Shown in pieces: positions 18,880-24,942 of a DNA stretch of 64,000 nucleotides. Origin of the DNA: AC-32 sp963736055. GTDB lineage: Bacteria; Actinomycetota; Thermoleophilia; Gaiellales; Gaiellaceae. The notes beneath the pieces are model-generated. The model saw only the letters and a list, made by a program, of their open reading frames with translations. It was not told the DNA's origin and did not search any database. The stretch is from the NCBI GenBank assembly GCA_963736055.1, contig CAVTNM010000008.1, positions 1,116,001 through 1,180,000 on the forward strand, in the 5' to 3' direction. The translations under genes and the position numbers were made by a program. The stretch's first letter is position 1. Every line of letters begins with the position of its first letter.

Positions 18880-19022
18880 CGGAGCCGGGCTTGGCCCGGC
18901 GGGAGGCACAGAACGACAAGAAACGCCGGCCAAAGCGTCCAGCTGTCGGCATGGTCAGCGCGTGAGCCCCGCTCCCGTAGCGAAAGGAGGGGGCTCCCGG
19001 GGGAACCAGGGGTTCCCCCGGG
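18880..19022. repeat. Composite palindromic element, copy 2
   Basis: The TetR gene is followed by a GC hairpin (CCGGGC-TTG-GCCCGG, about 18890) and then a 12-bp-arm palindrome, CCCGGGGGAACC (18996-19007) / GGTTCCCCCGGG (19011-19022), preceded by AAAGGAGGGGGCT. The same AAGGAGGGGGCT-palindrome unit occurs in inverse orientation at 24837-24875. The stretch 18825-18990 otherwise shows no convincing open frame. Confidence 0.7.
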
Positions 19023-19023
19023 C

Positions 19024-19056
19024 AAAAAAAAGCCCCCGGCTGCGGCTCCGGGGGCT
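19024..19056 (-). terminator. Intrinsic terminator of the small RNA
   Basis: On the minus strand AGCCCCCGG (19056-19048 side) pairs with CCGGGGGCT, with an 8-nt loop, followed immediately by eight T residues (19031-19024). This is the strongest rho-independent terminator in the window. Confidence 0.85.
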
Positions 19057-19200
19057 TCATCATTTTGTGCCCGCCTTGTTTAGAGGGCGACGACCCGGAG
19101 GCCTTGGCTCTGCGGCCCAGCCACAACCTCCGGGCTATCGTCGCCATCTTTGGCGCGCCCCTTGCATCCCATAAGCCTGGCGTCCGGCTGGGTGCAAGGT
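19024..19200 (-). ncRNA. Probable free-standing structured small RNA, about 177 nt
   Basis: A minus-strand transcription unit is bounded by a strong promoter (19235-19207) and a textbook intrinsic terminator (19056-19024), with no open frame between. Predicted structure, 5' to 3': a hairpin pairing CCTTGCA (19160-19166) with TGCAAGG (19193-19199), extended by CCC/GGG and AGCC/GGCT; a long hairpin pairing GGCGACGA (19086-19093) with TCGTCGCC (19138-19145) and CCCGGAGG (19094-19101) with CCTCCGGG (19127-19134); an A-rich linker; then the terminator hairpin. It lacks the signatures of SRP RNA, tmRNA, RNase P RNA, or the closed 6S rod, so I cannot name a family. Downstream is only the convergent TetR gene, so this is not a leader. 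Confidence 0.65.
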
Positions 19201-19206
19201 GGACGG

Positions 19207-19235
19207 ACTATAGACCTGGCCCTACCGGTAGTCAA
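19207..19235 (-). promoter_or_regulatory. Strong sigma-70-type promoter of the small RNA
   Basis: On the minus strand TTGACT (19235-19230), a 17-bp spacer and TATAGT (19212-19207) give near-consensus -35 and -10 boxes in a locally AT-rich patch. The first transcribed base should be A at about 19200, seven bases after the -10. Confidence 0.75.
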
Positions 19236-19254
19236 GTAGCTAAATCAAGTGATT

Positions 19255-19283
19255 TTGAGATTGGCCAGTTCACCCGATTTATG
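19255..19283 (+). promoter_or_regulatory. Candidate promoter of the XRE-TPR gene, near-leaderless
   Basis: TTGAGA (19255-19260), a 17-bp spacer and TTTATG (19278-19283) point at the regulator gene. Transcription would begin near 19290, only a couple of bases before the ATG at 19292, implying a leaderless or nearly leaderless message; no Shine-Dalgarno is present. The -10 is weak, which would suit an activated or autoregulated promoter. It is back to back with the small-RNA promoter. Confidence 0.45.
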
Positions 19284-19291
19284 TAGCTGCC

Positions 19292-20713
19292 ATGCCCTTT
19301 TTGGGGGATATTCCAGATGACCTACTTGCGTCCGAGTCAAGTATGCGTTTCACTGCGGGTGTAGGCCCCATGCCGCGTGTATCCCTCAGCGACCGCACTC
19401 GCACGACCACCCCGGGCTCCCGCCTGGGCGAGCGTGTGCGTCAGTTGCGGGTGGCTGCGGGCCTGACCCAGACCGATCTCGCCGGCGAGCGTTTCTCGAA
19501 GGAGTACGTCAGCCAGATCGAGCGGGGCAAGACCCGACCCACGCGCGAGACGATCGAGTGGCTCGCCGCCAAGCTCGGCGTCGACGCCGGTTTCCTCGAG
19601 CGCGGAGTCTCCGCCGACGAGCGAAGCCGGGTCGAGGCGATGCTGGCACGGGCCGAGGCGCTCGCGAACGCGCATCGCTACGACGAGTCGGTCGAGGAGC
19701 TCGAGAACTCCCGCACCGCCGTCCTGGCGACGGGGTCGATCGAGCTCGAGGCCCGCGCGCTCTCGACCGAGGCGTGGGCGCGAATGGAGCGGGGCGAGGT
19801 GAAGCCGGCTCTCCAGCTCCTGGAGCGCTGCCGGTCGATCAACGAAGGCCCCGGCTTCTCGGACGTCGACCGGGCGCAGGTGCTCTTCCGGATGGCCGTC
19901 TGCCGCTACCACCTTTCGAGCATCGCGTCGGCCGTCGCGTTGTTCAGCGAGGCGCTGAAGCTCGCGGAGGGCTCCGGCCTTCCGTGCGACCTTCTCCGCT
20001 CCGAGATCCTCGGATGGCGCTCGCGCTGCTACCGGCGCCAGCGGGACCTCGAGGCCGCGCGCGAGGACGTCGAGCGCGCGCTCGAGCTCGCGCAGTCGCT
20101 CGACGACCACCGCACGATGGCGAACGTCTACTTCCAGGCCTCGCTCGTCTCCGAGCGGATGGGGCACTGGGTGCTCGCTCGCAGCTACGCCGAGCGCGCG
20201 AAGGCGTACTACGAGCAGCTGAACGACGAGCGCAACGTCGGCCGCCTCCTCAACAACCTCGGCGGGCTGAACTTCCAGCTCGGCAAGCCCGAGAAGGCAG
20301 TCGAGGACCTGAAGAGCGCCTACCGCGTCCTGCTCGACAAGGGCAGCGAGGCCGAGGCGGCGAACGTCGTCTCCTCCCTCGCGCACGTGCACCTGATGAC
20401 CGGTCAGGTGGACTCGGCCGAAGAGGAAGCGCGCCATGCGCTGGAGCTCCTCGAGGGCCGCGAAGATTTCCTCCTCGACATCGCACCGACCCAGCTCGTT
20501 CTCGGCCGCTCGCTCATGGAGCAGGGCCGGCTCGACGAGGCGCAGGACATGCTGCGCACCGCCGAGGCGAGCGCAGAACAGCTCGAATCGATCAGCCATC
20601 GCGCCGCCGCGTGGATGGCACAAGGCGATCTCGCCGCTCGCCGCGGCGAGGACGGTACTGCTGCGCGCCTGTATCGCAAGGCCGCAGAGGCTCTACAGGA
20701 TGTCCGCTTCTAA
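19292..20713 (+). CDS. XRE-family HTH regulator with TPR domain (RRNPP-like architecture)
   Basis: The 473-residue protein has an XRE helix-turn-helix at about residues 43-97 (RLGERVRQLRVAAGLTQTDL, then RFSKEYVSQIERGKTRPTRE) followed by a long helical array of tetratricopeptide repeats to the C terminus. Examples are RTMANVYFQASLVSERMGHW and NVGRLLNNLGGLNFQLGKPE. HTH plus TPR is the layout of Rgg/PlcR/PrgX-type cytoplasmic peptide receptors, though many actinobacterial XRE-TPR proteins have no known ligand. Starts at 19343 or 19370 would also keep the HTH. Nineteen bases after the stop begins a 40-codon peptide gene, and a small RNA is transcribed divergently. Confidence 0.85.
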   Translation: MPFLGDIPDDLLASESSMRFTAGVGPMPRVSLSDRTRTTTPGSRLGERVRQLRVAAGLTQTDLAGERFSKEYVSQIERGKTRPTRETIEWLAAKLGVDAGFLERGVSADERSRVEAMLARAEALANAHRYDESVEELENSRTAVLATGSIELEARALSTEAWARMERGEVKPALQLLERCRSINEGPGFSDVDRAQVLFRMAVCRYHLSSIASAVALFSEALKLAEGSGLPCDLLRSEILGWRSRCYRRQRDLEAAREDVERALELAQSLDDHRTMANVYFQASLVSERMGHWVLARSYAERAKAYYEQLNDERNVGRLLNNLGGLNFQLGKPEKAVEDLKSAYRVLLDKGSEAEAANVVSSLAHVHLMTGQVDSAEEEARHALELLEGREDFLLDIAPTQLVLGRSLMEQGRLDEAQDMLRTAEASAEQLESISHRAAAWMAQGDLAARRGEDGTAARLYRKAAEALQDVRF

Positions 20714-20719
20714 GCCGAG

Positions 20720-20730
20720 AAAGGAGGTGA
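20720..20730 (+). promoter_or_regulatory. Perfect Shine-Dalgarno of the 40-codon gene
   Basis: AAAGGAGGTGA complements the 3' end of 16S rRNA over its whole length and sits five bases from the ATG at 20733. It is the strongest ribosome-binding site seen in the window, in sharp contrast to the receptor-like gene upstream, which has none. This argues strongly that the short frame is translated at high level. Confidence 0.85.
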
Positions 20731-20732
20731 CG

Positions 20733-20855
20733 ATGAACAAGGCACGCCTTATCTCCCTGATGGTCTCCCTGTCGCTCGTGGCTTTCTACCTCGAAGGCTT
20801 CGCCAGGGGCCTCCGCTTCCTCGGCATCCCCGGTAGCTGGTTCGACGGTCATTAA
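20733..20855 (+). CDS. 40-residue secretion-signal-like or membrane peptide
   Basis: The protein has a short basic N terminus (MNKAR), a hydrophobic stretch at residues 6-20 (LISLMVSLSLVAFYL), then EGFA and a C-terminal tail RGLRFLGIPGSWFDGH. The pattern is that of a small precursor with a signal sequence. A possible signal-peptidase site follows Ala24 (Gly at -3, Ala at -1) and would release a 16-residue peptide. Alternatively it is a single-pass membrane microprotein. The gene lies 19 nt downstream of the XRE-TPR gene and has a perfect ribosome site. Position and size match pro-peptides of RRNPP quorum systems, but no family is recognised. Confidence 0.7.
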   Translation: MNKARLISLMVSLSLVAFYLEGFARGLRFLGIPGSWFDGH

Positions 20856-20998
20856 ACGACCGCGAGCGTGCGCACGGGCGCGGGGTCTCGAGTGAATCTC
20901 CCCGGCGCGCACGCTCGACCGCGGTGCGGCCGCGCTCCTGCTCAGCGGCGTCACACCCACCGGCGTTCGGGGTTCTTCGAGCTAGCTAGACTCGGCGC

Positions 20999-21886
20999 GT
21001 GGGTCGTCTCACCGCTGTGGTCGTTCTCGCAGCGGCTCTCTCCGCCGGTTGCGGCGGTTCAGCCTCGTCGTCGTCGGGAACGCTCGACGGGCTGCTGAAG
21101 CGACCCGGCCCCGACGTGTCGATCACGCCGGGGGCCTCCGACTTCGTGCCGGGCCCGGTGCGCTACCCCTTCCTGGTCATCAGGCAGGATGCGCGGCCGG
21201 TCGACCGCGAGACGGCGAACGTCTGGGTCGCTGCGGGCCGGGACAAGCGGCCGTTCCAGCAGACGATCGCCCGGCTCGAGCCCATCGGCGTGCCCGGCCG
21301 CTCGGCGCCCGCCTTCGGCGGCGTCACCCGCATCTACGTGGCCCACCTCAGCGTGCCGCGTCCAGGCCGCTACTGGCTGGTCGCCCAGCCGTCCGGCGCG
21401 AGGATCCAGGCGCTCGGCACCCTCGACGTGGCCGCCCGCTCCTCGAGCCCGGCCGTCGGCGCCAACGCGCCCCGCTCGGCGACTCCGACGCTTGCCACGG
21501 CGAGCGCGGCCAGCCTCACCACGAGGCGGCCGCCCGATGTCGGCTTGCTGCGGTACTCGGTGGCCGGGTCGCTGGCGGCGCACCGGCCGTTCGTCGTCAC
21601 CTTCGCCACTCCGAAGTTCTGCACCAGCCGAACCTGCGGGCCTGTCGTCGACGTGGTCGACGCCGTGCGCAGGCAGTTCGCCGGCAGCCCGGTCAGGTTC
21701 ATCCACGTCGAGGTGTACCGGGACAACGATCCGGCCAAGGGCTACAACCGCTGGATGCGCCAGTGGGGCCTTCTCTCCGAGCCGTGGACGTTCCTGATCG
21801 GCCGGGACGGGCGCGTGAAGGCCAAGTTCGAGGGCTCCGTCTCCACCGGCGAGCTGGCGGCGGGCGTTCGCCGCCTGCTGCTGTAG
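20999..21886 (+). CDS. Lipoprotein with C-terminal thioredoxin-like domain
   Basis: The 295-residue protein has a lipobox LSAGC with Cys18, a Ser-rich tether, then an extracytoplasmic domain and a C-terminal domain with KFCTSRTCGPVVDVVDAV, QWGLLSEPWTFLIGRDGRV and KFEGSVSTGELAAGV. The CTSRTC pair and WTFLI followed by G-x-V resemble a TlpA/SCO-like thioredoxin fold with a CxxxxC instead of CxxC. It may act in extracytoplasmic thiol or copper chemistry; the role is inferred. It starts with GTG at 20999, 143 bp after the peptide gene. Confidence 0.75.
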   Translation: MGRLTAVVVLAAALSAGCGGSASSSSGTLDGLLKRPGPDVSITPGASDFVPGPVRYPFLVIRQDARPVDRETANVWVAAGRDKRPFQQTIARLEPIGVPGRSAPAFGGVTRIYVAHLSVPRPGRYWLVAQPSGARIQALGTLDVAARSSSPAVGANAPRSATPTLATASAASLTTRRPPDVGLLRYSVAGSLAAHRPFVVTFATPKFCTSRTCGPVVDVVDAVRRQFAGSPVRFIHVEVYRDNDPAKGYNRWMRQWGLLSEPWTFLIGRDGRVKAKFEGSVSTGELAAGVRRLLL

Positions 21887-21900
21887 TACGGTCGTCGCCG

Positions 21901-22059
21901 ATGGCTGAGGACGGCTACGCGAAGTCGGTTCTCGTGACCACCGAGTGGCTCGCTGAGCATCTCGATGACCTGGGGATCGTGGTCGCCGAGGTCGACTACG
22001 ACGGGTCCTGGACGGACTTGGGGAACGTCGTCGACGTCCCGATCGAGAAGGGTGCCTAA
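21901..22059 (+). pseudogene. N-terminal remnant of a thiosulfate sulfurtransferase (rhodanese)
   Basis: The 52-codon frame reads MAEDGYAKSVLVTTEWLAEH and then LDDLGIVVAEVDYDG. This matches the start of tandem-rhodanese sulfurtransferases (YA...VLVSTEWVAEHL followed by VEVDxD). It stops at 22057 before the first rhodanese helix, and neither the DGHIPGA segment nor the active-site Cys follows in any frame. I read it as a truncated relic, though a short independent protein is not excluded. Confidence 0.55.
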
Positions 22060-22136
22060 AAGGATTGGGCGTCTAAAGGACTCGCGCCGATCGTCACGAA
22101 ATCGGGGGAGCAACTCAAAGCTCCTCCTCTCCCCTC

Positions 22137-22162
22137 GCAACGGCGGCTTCGGCCGCCGTTGC
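22137..22162 (+). terminator. UUCG-capped hairpin before selD
   Basis: GCAACGGCGGC (22137-22147), a TTCG tetraloop, and GCCGCCGTTGC (22152-22162) make an 11-bp perfect stem followed by CCTTTCC. It ends the upstream unit, or lies in the selD leader as an attenuator; the tract of T residues is short. Confidence 0.65.
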
Positions 22163-22257
22163 CCTTTCCGGGAATACGGGCATAGGCCCGAACGTAAATG
22201 GACGAGAGTCGCATCGATCCCTACAGTTCCCGCAACCGAATTCAGGGAGACGCCGCC

Positions 22258-23295
22258 GTGAACCTGAACACCGGCACTGTGAAACTCACCGACCTCGCCT
22301 CTTGCGGCGGCTGCGCCGCGAAGTACTCGGCTGCCCGGCTCGAGCAGCTGCTCGCAGGCTTCGTCCCGGCCGAGGCGGAGGACCTGCTCGTCGGGCTCGC
22401 GCCCGCGGACGACGCGGCCGTGTATCGGCTCGACGACGAGCGCGCCCTGATCTTCACGCTCGACTTCTTCCCGCCCGTGGTCGACGACCCCGGCGACTAC
22501 GGCGCAATCGCGGCGACGAACGCGCTCAACGACGTCTTCGCGATGGGCGGCACGCCGCTGCTCGCGCTCTCGATCGCGGCGTTCCCGGAGGAGCTGCCGA
22601 TGGAGATGCTCGCCGAGATCTTCGCGGCCGCCGACGCGCAGGTGCGTGCTGCGGGTGGTCTCCTCGCCGGCGGCCACACGATCCGCGACGCCGAGCCGAA
22701 GTACGGGCTGGCCGTTGTGGGGACGGTTCACCCGAAGGGGATCTGGCCGAAGAACGGCGCTCGCCCCGGCGACGTGCTCTTCCTGACGAAGCCGCTCGGC
22801 ACGGGGTTGATCATGAGCGCCCACAAGCGCGGTGATGTCGGCTCGCAGCAGCTGGAGCGGGCGATCCGCTGGATGCGGACGCTGAACAACGACGCCGCGG
22901 ACGTGCTACGGGGGCTCGAGCCGAACGCCGTCACCGACGTGACCGGCTTCGGGCTCTTCGGTCACGCGCACGAGGTCGCCGAGCGCAGCGGCGTGAGGTT
23001 GTGCCTGGAGTCGGCCCGCTTCCCCGCGATCGACGGGGCGCTCGACGTCGCGCGGCACGGAGTCCGCACGAGCGGCGACCCGCGCAATCGCGACTTCGCC
23101 GGGCCGCACGTCTCGCACGACGGCGTCCCGGACACGCTTGTCTCACTCGGATACGACCCGCAGACCGCCGGCGGCCTCCTGGTCTCGATTCCGGGTGAGC
23201 GCGGACCGGCGCTCGAGGCCGAGTTCGCCTCACGGAAGCTCTTCATTCGCCGGGTCGGCCGGGTCGAGGAGGACCAGGGCGTCGTCGTCGAGTGA
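22258..23295 (+). CDS. selD: Selenide, water dikinase (selenophosphate synthetase)
   Basis: The 345-residue enzyme makes selenophosphate from selenide and ATP. The catalytic segment is LASCGGCAAKYS, with Cys (not selenocysteine) at residue 16 and the essential Lys22. ATP/metal Asp residues sit in LAPADDAAVYRL and FTLDFFPPVVDDPGDYG, with NALNDVFAMGG and GGHTIRDAEPKYGLAV also diagnostic. GTG 22258 follows AGGGAG at an ideal distance; the longer frame from 22198 lacks conservation. The stop overlaps the next gene by 4 nt. No selA, selB or tRNA-Sec lies in this window, so use for selenocysteine, selenouridine or a selenium cofactor is undecided. Confidence 0.93.
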   Translation: MNLNTGTVKLTDLASCGGCAAKYSAARLEQLLAGFVPAEAEDLLVGLAPADDAAVYRLDDERALIFTLDFFPPVVDDPGDYGAIAATNALNDVFAMGGTPLLALSIAAFPEELPMEMLAEIFAAADAQVRAAGGLLAGGHTIRDAEPKYGLAVVGTVHPKGIWPKNGARPGDVLFLTKPLGTGLIMSAHKRGDVGSQQLERAIRWMRTLNNDAADVLRGLEPNAVTDVTGFGLFGHAHEVAERSGVRLCLESARFPAIDGALDVARHGVRTSGDPRNRDFAGPHVSHDGVPDTLVSLGYDPQTAGGLLVSIPGERGPALEAEFASRKLFIRRVGRVEEDQGVVVE

Positions 23296-23822
23296 GCTCC
23301 CGCGGGATGATCCACGGGCGCTTTCAGCCCTTTCACAATGGTCACCAGGAGTACCTCAAGGGCGCCTCGGAACAATGCGACGAGCTGTTCGTCGGGATCA
23401 CGAACCCCGACCCGCAGCGGATCAAGCCAGAGGAGTCCGACCCGCTGCGGCACCTGCCGGAGTCGAATCCGTACAGCTACGTCGAGCGGCTGTTGATGGT
23501 GAAGGCGGCGGCGCTCGACGCCGGGCTCGAGCTCGAGCGCGTCCACGTGATCCCGTTTCCCGTCAACGAGCCGGAGCTCTGGCGGGCGTACGTGCCCGAG
23601 GACGTCACCCAGTTCATCCGGCTCTTCTCCGACTGGGGCGGCACGAAGCTCGACCGGCTGCGCGACGCCGGCTACGAGGTGGTCGTCCTCGACGAGGGCG
23701 TGGAGAAGGAGGTATCGGGGGCGGACGTGCGTCTGGCGATCCGCGAGGGGGGCGCCTGGGAGGCCATGGTGCCGCCCGGTGTGGCGGCGGTACTGAGAGG
23801 ACTGGAGCCTTCGCTCGTGTAA
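23292..23822 (+). CDS. Nicotinamide-nucleotide adenylyltransferase-like nucleotidylyltransferase (NadM type)
   Basis: The 176-residue protein has GRFQPFHNGHQEYL, the HxGH nucleotide-binding motif of the cytidylyltransferase fold, FVGITNPDP, NPYSYVERLLMV, and a C-terminal VSGADVRLAI that stands where ISSTxIR usually binds phosphate. It is closest to archaeal-type NadM, which transfers AMP to NMN. GTG 23292 lies within the selD stop (GTGA), so it is coupled to selD. That coupling raises the possibility of a non-NAD substrate. Confidence 0.8.
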   Translation: MSSRGMIHGRFQPFHNGHQEYLKGASEQCDELFVGITNPDPQRIKPEESDPLRHLPESNPYSYVERLLMVKAAALDAGLELERVHVIPFPVNEPELWRAYVPEDVTQFIRLFSDWGGTKLDRLRDAGYEVVVLDEGVEKEVSGADVRLAIREGGAWEAMVPPGVAAVLRGLEPSLV

Positions 23823-23866
23823 GGGTCGTGTAAAGCCGGGAAACGGGTCGTGTAAGGCCGAGAAAC
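23823..23866 (+). repeat. Tandem duplication, two 22-bp units
   Basis: GGGTCGTGTAAAGCCGGGAAAC and its near copy with two changes (G for A and A for G) stand head to tail just after the nucleotidylyltransferase stop. TCGTGTAA also forms the end of that gene. A small slipped-strand duplication is likely; no other function is seen. Confidence 0.7.
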
Positions 23867-23924
23867 TTTTCCCCGGCGACCGCGTTTGAACCGTTACAGC
23901 CGCAAAGAACCCAGGGGGTTTCGC

Positions 23925-24794
23925 ATGCGAATTTTCGTACTCTCGACGGTCGCCGTGCTGGCGCTGGCGATCACGGGGGCCTCGCAACCGGCCTCAACCG
24001 CTACCAAGGCGGTCAAGATCACCGCAACCGCGTTCTCGCCGAAGAACGTGACCATCAACGCGGGCGACGTGGTCAAATGGACGAACAGCGATACCAAGAA
24101 CCACCAGGTGATCGCGAACAACGGCGCCTTTGCCTCGGGGACGATCGGTGCGAAGAAGACCTACTCGCACACGTTCAACACGGCGGGCACGTTCAACTAC
24201 CACGACGCCCTCCACCCGAGCCTGACGGGCAAGATCGTCGTGAAGGGCCCGAAGCCGGCAGTGACGATCGGCGCGACCGCGCCGCTCCTGACCTACGGGG
24301 ACGCCACCCACATCGCGGGCACCGTGTCGAACAAGCGGTCGGGCGAGACGGTGACGCTCTGGGCGCAGCCCTACGGCCAGGTCTCGCCGGTACAGATCGC
24401 GAGCCTGCTCACCGGCACGGGCGGCGTCTGGGACTTCGTCGTCAAGCCGACGCTCCTCACCACCTACGAGGCTCACTGGAAGACCCTGGTCAGCTCGAAG
24501 ATCAGCCTCCAGATGCGGCCGAACGTCCTCTTCTCCGCGTCGAAGGGGATGGGCTTTGTGAAGGTCAAGTCGAACCACTCGCTGCAGGGCCGAAAGGTCT
24601 ACATCCAGCGCCTCACGCGCTTCGGGCAGTGGTTGAAGATGAAGCGCGTGATCCTCGGCCGGAGCTCGCAGAAGCTGTTCTACCTGCGACTCCCGCGAGG
24701 GAAGTACACGCTGCGGGTCTTCATGTCGTACAACCAGGTCGGAGCCGGGTACCTCGACGGCTTCAGCCGCACCATCATCTTCAGGCGCAAGTAG
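23925..24794 (+). CDS. Secreted cupredoxin-like protein with degenerate type 1 copper site
   Basis: The 289-residue protein has a signal peptide (MRIFVLSTVAVLALAITGAS) and a plastocyanin-like domain at about residues 28-105: FSPKNVTINAGDVVKWTN, KNHQVIANNGAF and FNYHDALHPSLTGKIVV. The last should carry Cys, His and Met ligands (Y-x-C-x-x-H-P-x-M), but Asp replaces Cys and Leu replaces Met. Only the two His are kept, so blue copper binding is doubtful. Residues 110-289 form an extracellular beta domain with no family I know. ATG 23925 is preferred to the TTG at 23886, because the signal peptide begins there. Confidence 0.78.
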   Translation: MRIFVLSTVAVLALAITGASQPASTATKAVKITATAFSPKNVTINAGDVVKWTNSDTKNHQVIANNGAFASGTIGAKKTYSHTFNTAGTFNYHDALHPSLTGKIVVKGPKPAVTIGATAPLLTYGDATHIAGTVSNKRSGETVTLWAQPYGQVSPVQIASLLTGTGGVWDFVVKPTLLTTYEAHWKTLVSSKISLQMRPNVLFSASKGMGFVKVKSNHSLQGRKVYIQRLTRFGQWLKMKRVILGRSSQKLFYLRLPRGKYTLRVFMSYNQVGAGYLDGFSRTIIFRRK

Positions 24795-24836
24795 TGCTGG
24801 GGGAGCGCGGCGCGGGTTAGCCTCCGCGCCGTGGAA

Positions 24837-24925
24837 CGCGGGGGAACCCCTGGTTCCCCCGCGAGCCCCCTCCTTCACTCCTGGAGGCGTCCTTCCGTCG
24901 CTAGAGGAGCCGGCAAAGGCCGGCA
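24837..24925. repeat. Composite palindromic element, copy 3 (inverse orientation)
   Basis: CGCGGGGGAACC (24837-24848) and GGTTCCCCCGCG (24852-24863) form a 12-bp-arm palindrome followed by AGCCCCCTCCTT, the complement of the AAGGAGGGGGCT that precedes copy 2. A GC hairpin GCCGGC-AAAG-CCGGC lies at 24909-24924. The order of parts is the reverse of copies 1 and 2, so the whole unit is inverted. Confidence 0.7.
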
Positions 24926-24942
24926 GCGTTAGCCTCCGCGCG

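Noticed and set aside
19024..19200. 6S RNA, SRP RNA, tmRNA or RNase P RNA identity for the small RNA
   Set aside because: No closing stem joins the 5' and 3' ends as in 6S, no GGAAGCA-type SRP tip, no tRNA-like end and no RNase P core motifs.
22060..22136. Riboswitch or SECIS-like element before selD
   Set aside because: No conserved riboswitch core or SECIS fold could be drawn; only the 22137-22162 hairpin is convincing.
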